DNA of 64,000 nt from Stenocarpella maydis (Eukaryota > Ascomycota > Sordariomycetes > Diaporthales > Diaporthaceae). The position numbers were made by a program, and so were the translations under genes. The stretch spans positions 135,216 to 199,215 of the forward strand of contig NQMI01000031.1 of the NCBI GenBank assembly GCA_002270565.1, written 5' to 3'. The notes under the pieces were generated by a model. The model saw only the letters and a list, made by a program, of their open reading frames with translations, made no database searches and had not been told where the DNA came from. This document shows, piece by piece, positions 54,760 through 64,000 of the stretch (positions are counted from its first letter, which is position 1; every line of letters begins with the position of its first letter).

Positions 54760-57247
54760 ATGTTGATAGAGAAGAGAGGGCCAGGTCACCCAGGCCAGGA
54801 TATAGAAATGATTAGCCAGAGATCCACCCATCACAACTGCCTCTTGTTGCCCAGGCGTGCGCAACAGGAGTGATCATTGCGAGCCACCGTGCCGAGTGTT
54901 TCACGTGGCCCGCAGGTCTGAAGCTGGCCCAGCCTTTTGCCAGCGCACTCATGCCTGAGGCCATGGTGGAGATGGCCAGGGCGATGGTGATGGGAGACGT
55001 TTCGACATCTCTCGGTACCCGGGCCGCCCGCTGCGGTTGCATGAGGCTAAAGTTTTCCAACTCGGAGTTCGCGAACAGCTGCTACGTCCTGGCCTAGCAG
55101 CTGCCCAGCTGGGCCGTAGTCTGTTTGTTAGCTCACGATTAAGGTTTCCAGGGTTCCGGGGACCTTTTTTTTTTTTTTTCTATTCTTACCGCGCTGTGCC
55201 TCTCCCGACGGCCTCGGAGATGAACACCGAACAAGTTGTGGAGCTGCGCGACGACTGCGGCTTCTGCTCCCGTCCAGGCCCAGCTGCTCCGTTGCTGGCC
55301 TGTCCTTGCTGGACGTTGTGCTCTCTGTATGGGTAGGCGCCACAGGACGGAACGCGGCAGAGGTGGAGTGCATGGTACTGTAGAGAGGCAGATACATACC
55401 TGGTACGGCAGCAAGAAGGCTGTGCCTCCACGCGGGTTTGCCAGATCCACACCGCCGACCTGGCCGCCCAGAGTTTAACGTCCCTGTGGTGTTCTCTCGG
55501 CCACTCGAACCAGGCCGCCACGCCCACGAGCCCATGATCTTGGTGGAGACATCGTCATTGCAGACGGATGGTGGTTCACCTGATCCGGGCAGCGTCGCAT
55601 CGGCCCAGGCCAATAGTTGGGCAACGCCCCCTTGTGAACTGGACCAACGGACCAGCTCTCGCCCTCCCTCCTTGTCGTCGCCTGGCTCGCAGCTTGGGCA
55701 GTGCAGAGGAGATAGCTGGGCGATTGGGCCCGCAAAGGTCCGTGGTGACGTGGGCCCTGCGTTATTGCGCGATGGGTTTGCACGCCAGCGCGCCGATGAT
55801 GATAAACACACGCAGGTCCGGCCGGAGGCGATGGGGCCCAGGAAGGAAAAGATCGCCCCTGCTCGGGAGCAGAGAGGGCCCCATCTAGTGTACAAACAAG
55901 GCAAGGGACGTGCGCGAGGGCACAAAAGACCATGTCCTTTCCCCCCCCCAAGCTGTACACTAGAGGATGGGCATCTGCCATCCCCAGATTGCGATGCGCA
56001 CCAGCCCTGCCTGTGCTGCATGCAAGCGCAAATGTGGCGTCAGGGCGTCGCCCAGCTACCCGCATCGGAGCTGTGAGGATGCAGAAAGACAGGGTGCCAA
56101 GTGCCTTGCGATGGCTTCTCTCCCGGGGGGCGTGTTTCCGCATGCGGTATAAGGCCCTGCCACCACGCGCTGCAGGCCATCTAATCCGGCTGCGGCTTGC
56201 GTGCATGTGAGGGGTTTTCCAGGGCCGCCTTGCGCGCAAGCGCGGGTGCGGGCATGGTGTGTGTGTGTGGTCGGGCCATATCGAGATCTGCTGTCGCAGC
56301 GCACGAGAGGGGCAAGGCAGCTAGGCAGACTAATAGTGCAAACCTACATGCCTCGTCATCCACTCGGATGATGCGAGGAGGCAGCCTGCTGCAAAAGGAC
56401 CTCCCCACACAGACCGTCTGATGGCTGTACCTGCGTGGATGCTCTCGAGATTCCTCTCGGCCGGGTTCTCAAACAAAACAGGCGAGGGTGCCAAGAGCAC
56501 CGGCTGACTTGGAAGCCCGTGATGCGCGGTTTGTACTGCACACCTAGCCGAATGCTACTGTCGTGCTCCCGTCTAAGTCCCGCTGCTTCTGGTGGCGTGT
56601 GGACGACGATGTCGAACCAAGGCGGCACGCAAACGTTTCGAGTTTCAAGTCGCGGTCACGCTGGCTAGCGAGCATCGCCTTGACTGGACCAAGCCTTGTT
56701 GCGTATTGATTAAGAGCACTTCTTTTTGTGTTTGCTATGTTGCTGACCGAGAGTGTGTGTGTACACCGCTATACTGCCATCTAATAAAGCCCTCGAAACA
56801 CGCCCATGCAGGGCGACCAAGCCCGACGCCCCCGGCGTGCGTAAGCTGACCGTTGTCTGCTGACACTCCATGTCTCGGCTCGCGAGACGTATTGTGTGTG
56901 TATGTGTGCGCGCGCGTGTATGTGTATCGTACGACAGGTGAGAGATGACCCTAATACTCCCGAACAAGGCAAGGCTGTGCGCGGCTTGCTCATTCCAGTA
57001 AACCTAAATCCAGTCCGTAGATGCCGTGCCCATGCTATGCCCTGGGAAAGTGGTATCATCCGCTCAGAAAGTAAACCGCTCAAAACTCCATGCTAGCTGA
57101 TGAAAAACCATAAACAAATGATAACAATAAAAATAATAAAAACAAAAAACAAAAAAACCACTCCGTAATCAGATGGATGCTGCCGACAGAGCTTGGAAGA
57201 GGAATTCATGAGGCCCACAGCCTCGCTTGTACGCCAGAGGTTGCTTC
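54760..57247. other. Long intergenic region
   Basis: 2.5 kb without a supported gene. A 254-codon minus frame (55475-56239) and a plus frame (55438-56076) overlap one another and have no domain. A T14 run is near 55,166, and GT-rich stretches lie near 56,258 and 56,895. A Cys-rich snippet near 55,995 on the plus strand was considered and rejected as a zinc cluster. Confidence 0.45.
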
Positions 57248-57961
57248 TCATGGGAGGTCGAAGGCGTCGTCCTCGTTCTGATAGACCTCATTAGTCTGCA
57301 CGCCGAAGTATATCCCTCTCCGTTTCCACCCGCCACGCTTCAGATAATACGTGGGGTCGTCAGGAGAGGCAACCTGTGGCCTCCTCTGGGGGCTCCGCGG
57401 GGAAGATAGCTCGTTGCTCCTCTTCACGGCCGCATCGTCCTCCTCGTCAGAGTCATGGTCGAGCCAGGACTTGCCGGAATCGACGCTTGACGCCGGCGAC
57501 GGCCATGCTTTGGGAAGCACATCATCATCGTGCGGCCTGTTGGGAGAGACCATCCGGTCAAGTGCCTTCTCCCTCTCGAAGCCGAAGTCGAAGCCATCGT
57601 GGACCGACAGTGAGAACCCGGAGTCCGAGTGGTGCATCCGTGGCCGCCGGAGCTCATGTCCGGCATAGGACCGTTTTGATCGTAATGATTGCGTGGGCAG
57701 ACTCTCACGCGACGTGACCGGTACGTCCGGGACCCGGGTGACTGGTGGGTTCAGCTTGAGTGGGTCCCACTCTATTGGTGGCCAGTGTGTTCGTGCATGC
57801 TGTTCTGTCGATGATGTGCTCGAAACGGGTGCCGGTGCGCCCTCGCTATGCTGTCTCCTGTGGACTCTCTTTTGGTCCTCGAGCTCCTCCGCCGGCAGTG
57901 CCGCGCGCAGCTTCTTGTGGCTGCGCACCCCACGTAGGATCCTGTGGCCGGAGCCAACCAT
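57248..57961 (-). CDS. Hypothetical basic, low-complexity protein
   Basis: The frame is open from 58279, but I place the start at 57961, where CACCATGG gives a strong initiation context and family-like sequence begins (MVGSGHRILRGVRSHKKLRA). That makes 237 residues. The protein is rich in Arg, Ser, Pro and Asp and probably disordered, with a basic N-terminus, the segment HSDSGFSLSVHDGFDFGFER and an acidic patch DHDSDEEDDAA. It has a distinct C-terminal motif, DPTYYLKRGGWKRRGIYFGV, near 205-225. I do not recognise a domain. The compact Tyr/Trp/Arg end is the part most likely to be conserved. No signal peptide or membrane segment; location unknown. Confidence 0.65.
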   Translation of the reverse strand: MVGSGHRILRGVRSHKKLRAALPAEELEDQKRVHRRQHSEGAPAPVSSTSSTEQHARTHWPPIEWDPLKLNPPVTRVPDVPVTSRESLPTQSLRSKRSYAGHELRRPRMHHSDSGFSLSVHDGFDFGFEREKALDRMVSPNRPHDDDVLPKAWPSPASSVDSGKSWLDHDSDEEDDAAVKRSNELSSPRSPQRRPQVASPDDPTYYLKRGGWKRRGIYFGVQTNEVYQNEDDAFDLP

Positions 57962-59386
57962 GGTGATGTGACGGTATGGTGCCCGGGTGGTGATGATGCG
58001 CCTGGTGGGAAGGCAGTGCGGTAAGAGAGTGACAGCCTCGCCTGTCACTGATGAGGTACGTGTGTGTGTGACCGAAGCTCTAGTTCTGATATTGGCTAAT
58101 AGGTGCCGGTCTTGGGTGGGACACTTGATATGGTAAGAGCCGTCCGTGGGAAAACGAGGATGGTGATCTGGATGGGTTGTGGGGGATGCTGTCTTTGATA
58201 TATCCGCAAGGCACCGACTGAGAAGCCCGGCCAATCCGGGTGATGTGCCTTGCAGCACCTGCTGCAGGCCAGATACCAAGGTACAAGAACACGGGCTTAG
58301 TAGATACGTATCTGCTTACTATGTGTACGTAGAAACCCGCCATGTGATCGCCGGCCTAGCGTTGTGCATGGGCTCGTGAAGCGGACAGGTTTGCCAGGGC
58401 AAGGCAGAAACACCCAAGAGGGTGCTGGTCCCTTCCAAGGTTTCCTCTGTCCGACGGTGACCTGCGCGGTCGGGCCTTTCTGACAGCAAGATCCTGACCT
58501 ACTATACGGAGTACTTTGACCCGCTCAGCCCTAGTGTGGGGCGGTACGTCACCCGGATGACAGTCTCGCAGGCGACCTCTTCCCTTGATTGATCGGACGG
58601 GAGGCGAAGACAGTCAGCTAATGCCACCGGATTGCCCACAGACAGGGAAGTCAACCATACGAATCGACGATGGGATCCAATCGATCCTCGCTTCCATTGA
58701 GTCGGACGGCGAAAAAGAAACTTCGAAGACCCACAACACTGATAGCCAATAGGCACAGAACCTGTCATGGGGCGTGTCATCGTGTCTTGGTGACGTGTAA
58801 GCCATCTCGTGCCCCATCTGCAATGCTGAGGTCATGAGCATAGTATAATACTGCGATCAAGGATTGTGTTGATCATCTCCTGCGTCTTCTTTTCTTTGTC
58901 CCCCAGCAACACCTGAATGTCATCATAATCCCCCAGGTTTCTGCGCGCGGCAACCGGGGGCCGCGTTGGCAAGGATGGGCAGGGGGTGGCCAATTTCTAA
59001 AAACTGGAATCATCCGGAAACAGGACCAAGCTGTGCGCGGCTGCCACGAGCGAAACAAATGTCTTCCCGGCTTCGTGGTTGATCTGTGTAGATCAAGATG
59101 CGATTCGGGCAGGTCCCCAGAGATTCTGAGACTACTGAATGATTTAGCCTGCTTAGCATTCGCCACAGGGTGGGCGAGCAGGTGTGCATGGGAAAGAAAG
59201 TCGTCAAACCACGCCGTGGCATGGGTACGTCGTCCGATCTCAGTAGTGTACTGCCAGGCGTACACATCCTCGTGCAGAGTGGATTTCTGTGTCTTGCAGG
59301 AGACGGCCCCACGGAGCAGGCTGCGGCCCTTATTAACGGACCACACGGCAGCAGCTCCAGCCATTGACTTTCCCAACGCTTAACCC

Positions 59387-59424
<38 letters not shown>

Positions 59425-60988
59425 TTGGATCCGCCATCATTCCCGATCTTGACAACACCGATATCACAGGTCTCGCAGGCGACCGCGCCTCGAGTTCGAG
59501 CGGGCGCTTGAGATTGTCCTACTAATGAGATCATCGGCCACAACTGGATGTTTCAAACCTTGGAAAGCCGCTGGACGACGAGACGACGGGACGACGGGAA
59601 CCTGCTCCCTGTTCCTGCGCCCAGCATCAGTCATGTCAAAGTTGATCACTACGCGTTAAGTGGTCGAAAATTCCTGGTATTCATTCCAAGCATCTATCCT
59701 TCGTGTCTCCTTTTCACAACCAGCGTGAAGGCGCTTGTCGTGAGTCTGTTCCTGGCCGGAAATTAGGAGGATTAAATGTCTTGTTATTTGCGTGGAACAT
59801 GACCTCCCTTCGTACCCGTTGTGGCGTTGCGTCACAGGCAGGGATGGCTGCCTCAAGAAGTCCCGTGTTCAGCACAGAGAACCGAGGAGCTCGGAATAGC
59901 TCCAGTAGCTTTGGACTGAAGATTCTTCTCACCGCTTCGTATCGTTGCTCGTCCGGTACTCCCTGCCTCCATGCTATAGCTGTCAACGGAAAAGCTTAAA
60001 ATTGGGGGCCTCTACATGGTTAGAGGCCGTGCACCTATGACTGGGGCACCCTAAATTCCACAGAGCCTCAACTGAACGCCCCGTCTGGTGGCTTCTGTGG
60101 CTGCAAAAGCTTCCGTTGTGATTGACGCGGTAGCATTGGTTGATGCCTTCGTCTCTCCTTAGGGAAACATCACTCGAATTTCTAGCTCCCCGATAGTAGC
60201 TATGTAGATAAAGAGCCTCAAGGTATCGCATCGCCATTGTGACGAGCTATGGGCGTCCTGCCCCCACCACCGACTCGTACTGCCATTTTGATCATTTGTG
60301 TGGGGGTGCACACGTAGGCATCCCAGAGTAAAAACCGGTGTTGTTTTACAGTCCGATGTCGAGACGGGTTGGGCGCCAAATGCCGGTGACGCACCGAGAC
60401 TTGTTGCACTATAGGGGAAATGGATGCACCCACGCCCCCGAGAGTGGTTTGTGGTCTCTCACAGTGGCTTCCTGGATCCGACAAGAGTGGCGCGCCGCCC
60501 AGTGACCAAGGTCGCGCGAAGAGGTGCCTGAAACAACGACTACGTGTCGCGCTCCCTCCTCCCGCCTCCCGCCGCCTTCCTCGGTGTTTGTGGCCCGCGG
60601 CAGAGAGAAGCTTCATGTCAAACTTTTGGGGATCTCGGATGACAGACTGTCGTTCCCCGATGCCGTCGGCGCACCCCTGCGGCACATGGTGCGGCTCGTA
60701 TACCTCGTGCGGATTTTGGTTTGCCGACCGCTTCATCTCATCCGATAAAATCTGATCCACTCCCGTGATGTCGAGTTGCGATGTTTCAGAATTCTGCTCC
60801 TCCCTGGCTGGCCACATTGGCGTTTGCCTCGTGACGCCCGATTGATCTGTGACTCCGCATTACAAAGTCCTCGGTTGACCTCATCGCCCGATGCATTGAC
60901 CTCGTCGTGCTCGATTAACAGGCTGGATTTGTCCTATGTCAGGGCAACGCAGATGAATGTGCTTGGATGTGCTTGACCCGGTGTGATT
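57962..60988. other. Long intergenic region
   Basis: 3 kb without a supported gene. Frames at 58873-59376 and 60218-60817 (both minus) lack domains and splice-consistent neighbours. A trinucleotide tract lies at 59391. The proximal part should be the promoter and leader of the gene ending at 57961. Confidence 0.45.
59391..59424. repeat. (TAT)n microsatellite
   Basis: About eleven perfect units in non-coding DNA. Confidence 0.95.
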
Positions 60989-61409
60989 CTATAGCACGCC
61001 GTCATTCTCCCCAGGCAGTCGCTTCACACGTTTCTGTTCCCAATCGTCGAGGTCCTTTGCGGCAAGTCGCTGTGAAACACGAGCAGCGTCAGCAGATGTG
61101 TCCCTTGTTCATACCGTGAGGGCTTATGCCGCGGCGACTCACGTAGTACTCGTCCCTGATGTCGACCTTGCGCCCTTGTCTGCCGACACCGAGCTCTTCC
61201 TCCCGTGTCATCTGCCGCACTCTTCTATCATGCTTCTCGTATCGAATAGCCGTTGCTGGCGTGAGGACGAAAGAGCCAGCAACAATGATCGACACAAAGG
61301 GCAAGCCGAAGAGGAGGAAGGGGCGCTTTGCGAGGGCTGCCCGGTAGCGCGCCGCGAAGGTGTTTGCATCGGCGGACGAGACGTACTTCTTCTTTGGGAA
61401 CACGCCCAT
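60989..61409 (-). CDS. COX16: Cytochrome c oxidase assembly protein COX16
   Basis: Two exons, 61409-61143 and 61069-60989, with a 73-nt phase-0 intron (GTGAGT...TCACAG), encode 115 residues. One membrane helix spans about 31-50 (FLLFGLPFVSIIVAGSFVL), followed by the family signature TPATAIRYEKHDRRVRQMTR. The short second exon supplies the conserved end DLDDWEQKRVKRLPGEND. COX16 is an inner-mitochondrial-membrane protein needed to assemble cytochrome c oxidase. Reading through the intron would replace that end with an unrelated tail, which supports the two-exon model. It is divergent from the HDEL thioredoxin-like gene. Confidence 0.95.
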
Positions 61410-61823
61410 CGTGGGTTGGTTGCCCTTGGGACTATAACGGGGGTGGCGCTAAGTGCAGTCAGATGGCTGTTGCATAGCCGATGCAGGCCAGGGAAGCTCT
61501 CACGCTTGCGACCACGCAGTAAATTGCTGGCCCTGTTGGCTGGTGGTGGGTGAGGTAGAGTGGTTTGTCTGTTTGGTGGTGAGATTGACTGCCGCCATTG
61601 CTGCGGGAGCTGTCTGCCGAGCAGGGAGAGCTCCAAACCCGAATGACCCTAAGCCTGAACAAGCCACAACAAGGGGGCAGGGTCATGGGCAGGGGGGATG
61701 TCATCACTATCCCTTGTGAACAGTTAAATCATCCACTAGATTCAATGCCTTTAAATCAGTCCCCCAGACGTTACTACGTCTCCTTTTATGCTCAATCGAC
61801 CAAGGCAGAAGGAAAGGAGAAAC
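61410..61823. other. Shared divergent promoter
   Basis: 414 bp between the starts of COX16 and the HDEL protein gene. Possible CCAAT-like elements; nothing else seen. Confidence 0.5.
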
Positions 61824-63286
61824 ATGACGTCTAGCTGGATAGTATGGCTGTCTTGTGTAGCGTTGACTGTGACATGCTGGGAACACTCGACCGCGGATGC
61901 GCTCAAGTCCCACCTTGCTGCACATGATGATGCTGTGCTTGTAGCTTGTAAGTGGGCAATTCCCGAAGCCAAAGCCTGAGCTGACTTTCGCTGTGTTTTG
62001 AAGTTGTTTCTGTAAGTCATATACGTCTATCGTAAATTTCATACCTCCTTCGTCGACCCACGGCCGCTAAACAGTGCGTCATGTGGCAGCCAAGCGAGTG
62101 AGTCTCTCTGCCGCAGGCAAGAGGATGCCAAAGGGATTCGCTGACATTTGGAAAGATCGGAGACCCAGGCTCTTGGGAATGAGTGGCTTTCGGCATTTTC
62201 GCCTTCAGATTCCTCACTTCTAAGTATCAACTGTGGTGCTGAGCCGAGCGTGTGTGCCGAGTACGACGTCAACTCTCACCCAACTCTGCGCGTCTTCCAG
62301 AGGGGCAATACTATAGCCACCTACTTGGGCCCTTTACGCGGCCCTGAGTGAGTAATTGCCTAACGTTCTATCCTCGAGCCCTTGGATGCTTACCAATGGC
62401 GGTGGTAAAGCATATCGAACTTCTTATCTCGACTGGCAAGACCCATCGTGTCCGAGGTATCAACTGATAGTATTGATGCATTCAAAGGCATCGATGAGAC
62501 AGTTTTCGTTGCTTACATTGGGCCGGACAACAACGCAGCTCGAGAGGCCTTTGAAAGTATCGCAAAAAAATACAGAGCGGAGTTCACCTTCGGACTAGTC
62601 CCTGATGCCATCATCACCAAAGAGGGGAGCTCGGTCTCGCCCACCATTGCGTGCCACCTGAAGGAGGGAGGTACTGTCACCACAAGGACCACCTCCTTCA
62701 CCGATTCAGGGGCACTAGAAAAGTTCGTTTTTGAGGCATCGAGGCCTGTAGTTGGGGAGTTGACCAGGTATAATCAGCAGAGACTGCTCGATGTGAGTCA
62801 TCCACCACACCATAAGCCAAGAACGCTCCAGACAGGCTTGAACTAACCGGAGCGCTCGCCCAGCGTGGATGGCCGATGGTTTACCTGTTTGCAAAGACTG
62901 AAGATGAGCGTTCGGGGCTTCGAACGGAACTATACAGCTTTGCCAAGGGATACTACGACTCGCTGACCTGCGTGACGGTCGACCCCGAGCATTTCCCAGA
63001 GCTCCAAGAGAAGCTGGGGCTTGAGCCCGGTGTCTTCCCCTCAGGGGCTGTTCATCAGTTGTCCACAGACAGGATCTATCCGTACCCGCGGAACTTGCCC
63101 GTGGACTCGCATGCGCTGCAGAAGTGGGGACTGGATGTTTGGCAAGGGCGCATCAAACCATGGACTCCTCCTGCTGCGGCGGCATCGCCGGATAGCCCTG
63201 GCCCGACCAAGAGGGCGAAGAGGAAGATCTCCTTGGCCAATATCCCGGGCGTGACCATCAAGATCGCAGGACATGATGAACTGTAG
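61824..63286 (+). CDS. ER thioredoxin-fold (PDI-like) protein ending in HDEL
   Basis: Six exons are modelled: 61824-61947, 62004-62011 (8 nt), 62075-62097, 62156-62347, 62411-62792 and 62864-63286; all phases agree and give 383 residues. The N-terminus MTSSWIVWLSCVALTVTCWE is a signal peptide and the C-terminus is HDEL, the fungal ER-retention signal. The first thioredoxin domain holds AVLVAFVS, LGNEWLSAFSPSDSSLLSINC and the cis-Pro stretch YDVNSHPTLRVFQRG. Then come segments of the fungal PDI-like family: SRLARPIVSEVSTDSIDAF, RPVVGELTRYNQQRLLD, RGWPMVYLFAKTEDERSG and GAVHQLSTDRIYPYPRNLPV. In this model the active site reads FVSCVMWQ, so the second Cys of CxxC is missing. The middle exons are the least certain part. 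Confidence 0.8.
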
Positions 63287-64000
63287 ATCACTTGCGCTGC
63301 CTTGGGTGGCTTGGTTTCGGGGCTGCAGTTGAATTCCGGACCCTGAATCCTGATGTGCGAGGTTGGAGTGGCGGATAATGAGCCCTGTCATCACCATTCC
63401 AGACGAATATCCTCTCATTCGGTGATACATGCCAACGTTTCGCCGTGCATCAAGTGGCGAGTTGATGGGCATCACCATCATCGTCGATAGGCTGAATGCC
63501 CCCTTACGCGGTCGATATCGTCGGGGCCACAGTGTTGACGGGCGGTTGAGGCCGGCTGGGATCTGTCTTGTATTCGCATAGCGGATAACGAGGGCCCAAA
63601 AACATGCCTTTGGCTTGAATCCAGTGAGTTCCAACAAATAATACGAAGATTGTTCAAAAATTGATTTCCCAGCACCTCTGGAAATTCCATGTCTGAAATG
63701 CCCAGTTATGAGTATCCTGGCAGTGGCAGCCAACCGAGCGGTCCTCAGGACGAACTGGAAAATTGTGAACCAGGTAGATACAGCAGAGGCGCAGGGCGCT
63801 GCGGCTGAGTCAGCCCCCGCTGGAATGCTGGAATGAGCTCCTGCACATTGAACCTCGTGACATCGCGCCCCCCGGGTTCAACGCGTCGCGCTCCTCAAAC
63901 CCCCGATATAGCTCTGCCCAGGTCCGTCGTCTCACCTGGCCCACGCATCTGTGCGGCGCCACTCTTTTGAGTGACCATCTTGAGATGAAGAGATCTGGCT
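63287..64000. other. Window edge, no supported gene
   Basis: It should contain the 3' UTR of the HDEL protein gene. A short plus-strand start at about 63690 (MSEMPSYEYPGSG..., with a possible GTAGAT donor near 63771) and a minus-strand frame with a GAGKS string near 63690 overlap each other; neither can be supported. Confidence 0.35.

Noticed and set aside
53545..54864. 439-codon minus-strand frame over the Old Yellow Enzyme
   Set aside because: It is the mirror of the strongly G/C-ending codons of the sense gene. Composition is Arg/Ala/Val/Leu-rich with no domain.
55967..56152. Cys-rich snippet CAACKRKC...C...C resembling a Zn2Cys6 cluster
   Set aside because: Spacing does not fit C-x2-C-x6-C, there is no basic linker or downstream regulatory domain, and a stop follows soon after.
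63500..63733. Minus-strand frame with RILITG and GAGKS, suggesting a P-loop GTPase
   Set aside because: Spacing does not match GxxxxGK[ST] and no further GTPase motif follows; a plus-strand frame overlaps it. At most a relic.
1..64000. CRISPR arrays, rRNA or tRNA genes
   Set aside because: No regularly spaced repeats of that type and no credible tRNA B-box with a matching cloverleaf were seen. A tRNAscan-SE and Infernal run would be decisive.

Overview
The window is from the haploid genome of a filamentous ascomycete, most likely a Sordariomycete. The evidence is short GT-AG introns (about 55-160 nt, several with CTAAC-type branch points), typical fungal protein families (DUF7708 proteins, fungal rhodopsin-fold membrane proteins, HDEL thioredoxin-like proteins), and a sharp split between GC-rich genes and AT-rich transposon graveyards carrying C-to-T/G-to-A decay of the RIP (repeat-induced point mutation) type. 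I cannot name the species.

Layout. 1-1.5 kb is AT-rich relict DNA. 1.9-17.6 kb is an ordinary gene-rich block: a membrane-anchored nucleotide pyrophosphatase/phosphodiesterase (-), a DUF7708 STAND-like protein (+), a LYC1-type acetyltransferase (-), ribosomal protein eL14 (+), NAC-alpha (+), ATP synthase subunit d (+), an HSL-type alpha/beta hydrolase (-) and a GFA-fold zinc protein (+). 17.6-20.8 kb has only doubtful genes.

20.83-37.36 kb is one nested transposon island. Its outer shell is a Fot1/pogo-like DNA transposon with 43-bp inverted repeats and TA target duplications, whose transposase is split about 15 kb apart. Inside lie a decayed Gypsy element (Gypsy-1), a second decayed Gypsy element (Gypsy-2) with an inverted sister fragment, and four copies of a ~590-bp LTR, one a clean solo LTR with a 5-bp target duplication. 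A small secreted-protein gene sits between this island and a Tc1/mariner-like element (38.91-40.32 kb). A 2,001-bp duplication follows around a single N at 41,493, ending in full-length phosphofructokinase.

42.6-64 kb is again gene-rich: phosphofructokinase (-), Mediator subunit MED17 (+), a seven-helix rhodopsin-fold membrane protein (-), an Old Yellow Enzyme (+), an unknown basic protein (-), COX16 (-) and an ER-type thioredoxin-like protein ending in HDEL (+). Most are housekeeping genes of translation, respiration, glycolysis and transcription; I see no biosynthetic cluster or operon-like unit.

The most useful non-routine observations are: (i) the reconstructable nesting order of the island; (ii) two single-N junctions, each flanked by a repeated segment, and an 18/19 match to the Tn5/Nextera mosaic end, which together suggest parts of the island are assembly-derived; (iii) two versions of one mariner insertion that differ by RIP-type changes while their adjoining flank is identical; (iv) a STAND-like protein whose NTPase motifs look eroded; (v) an HDEL thioredoxin-fold protein with a modelled 8-nt microexon and no CxxC site. 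I found no convincing new defence or regulatory system.
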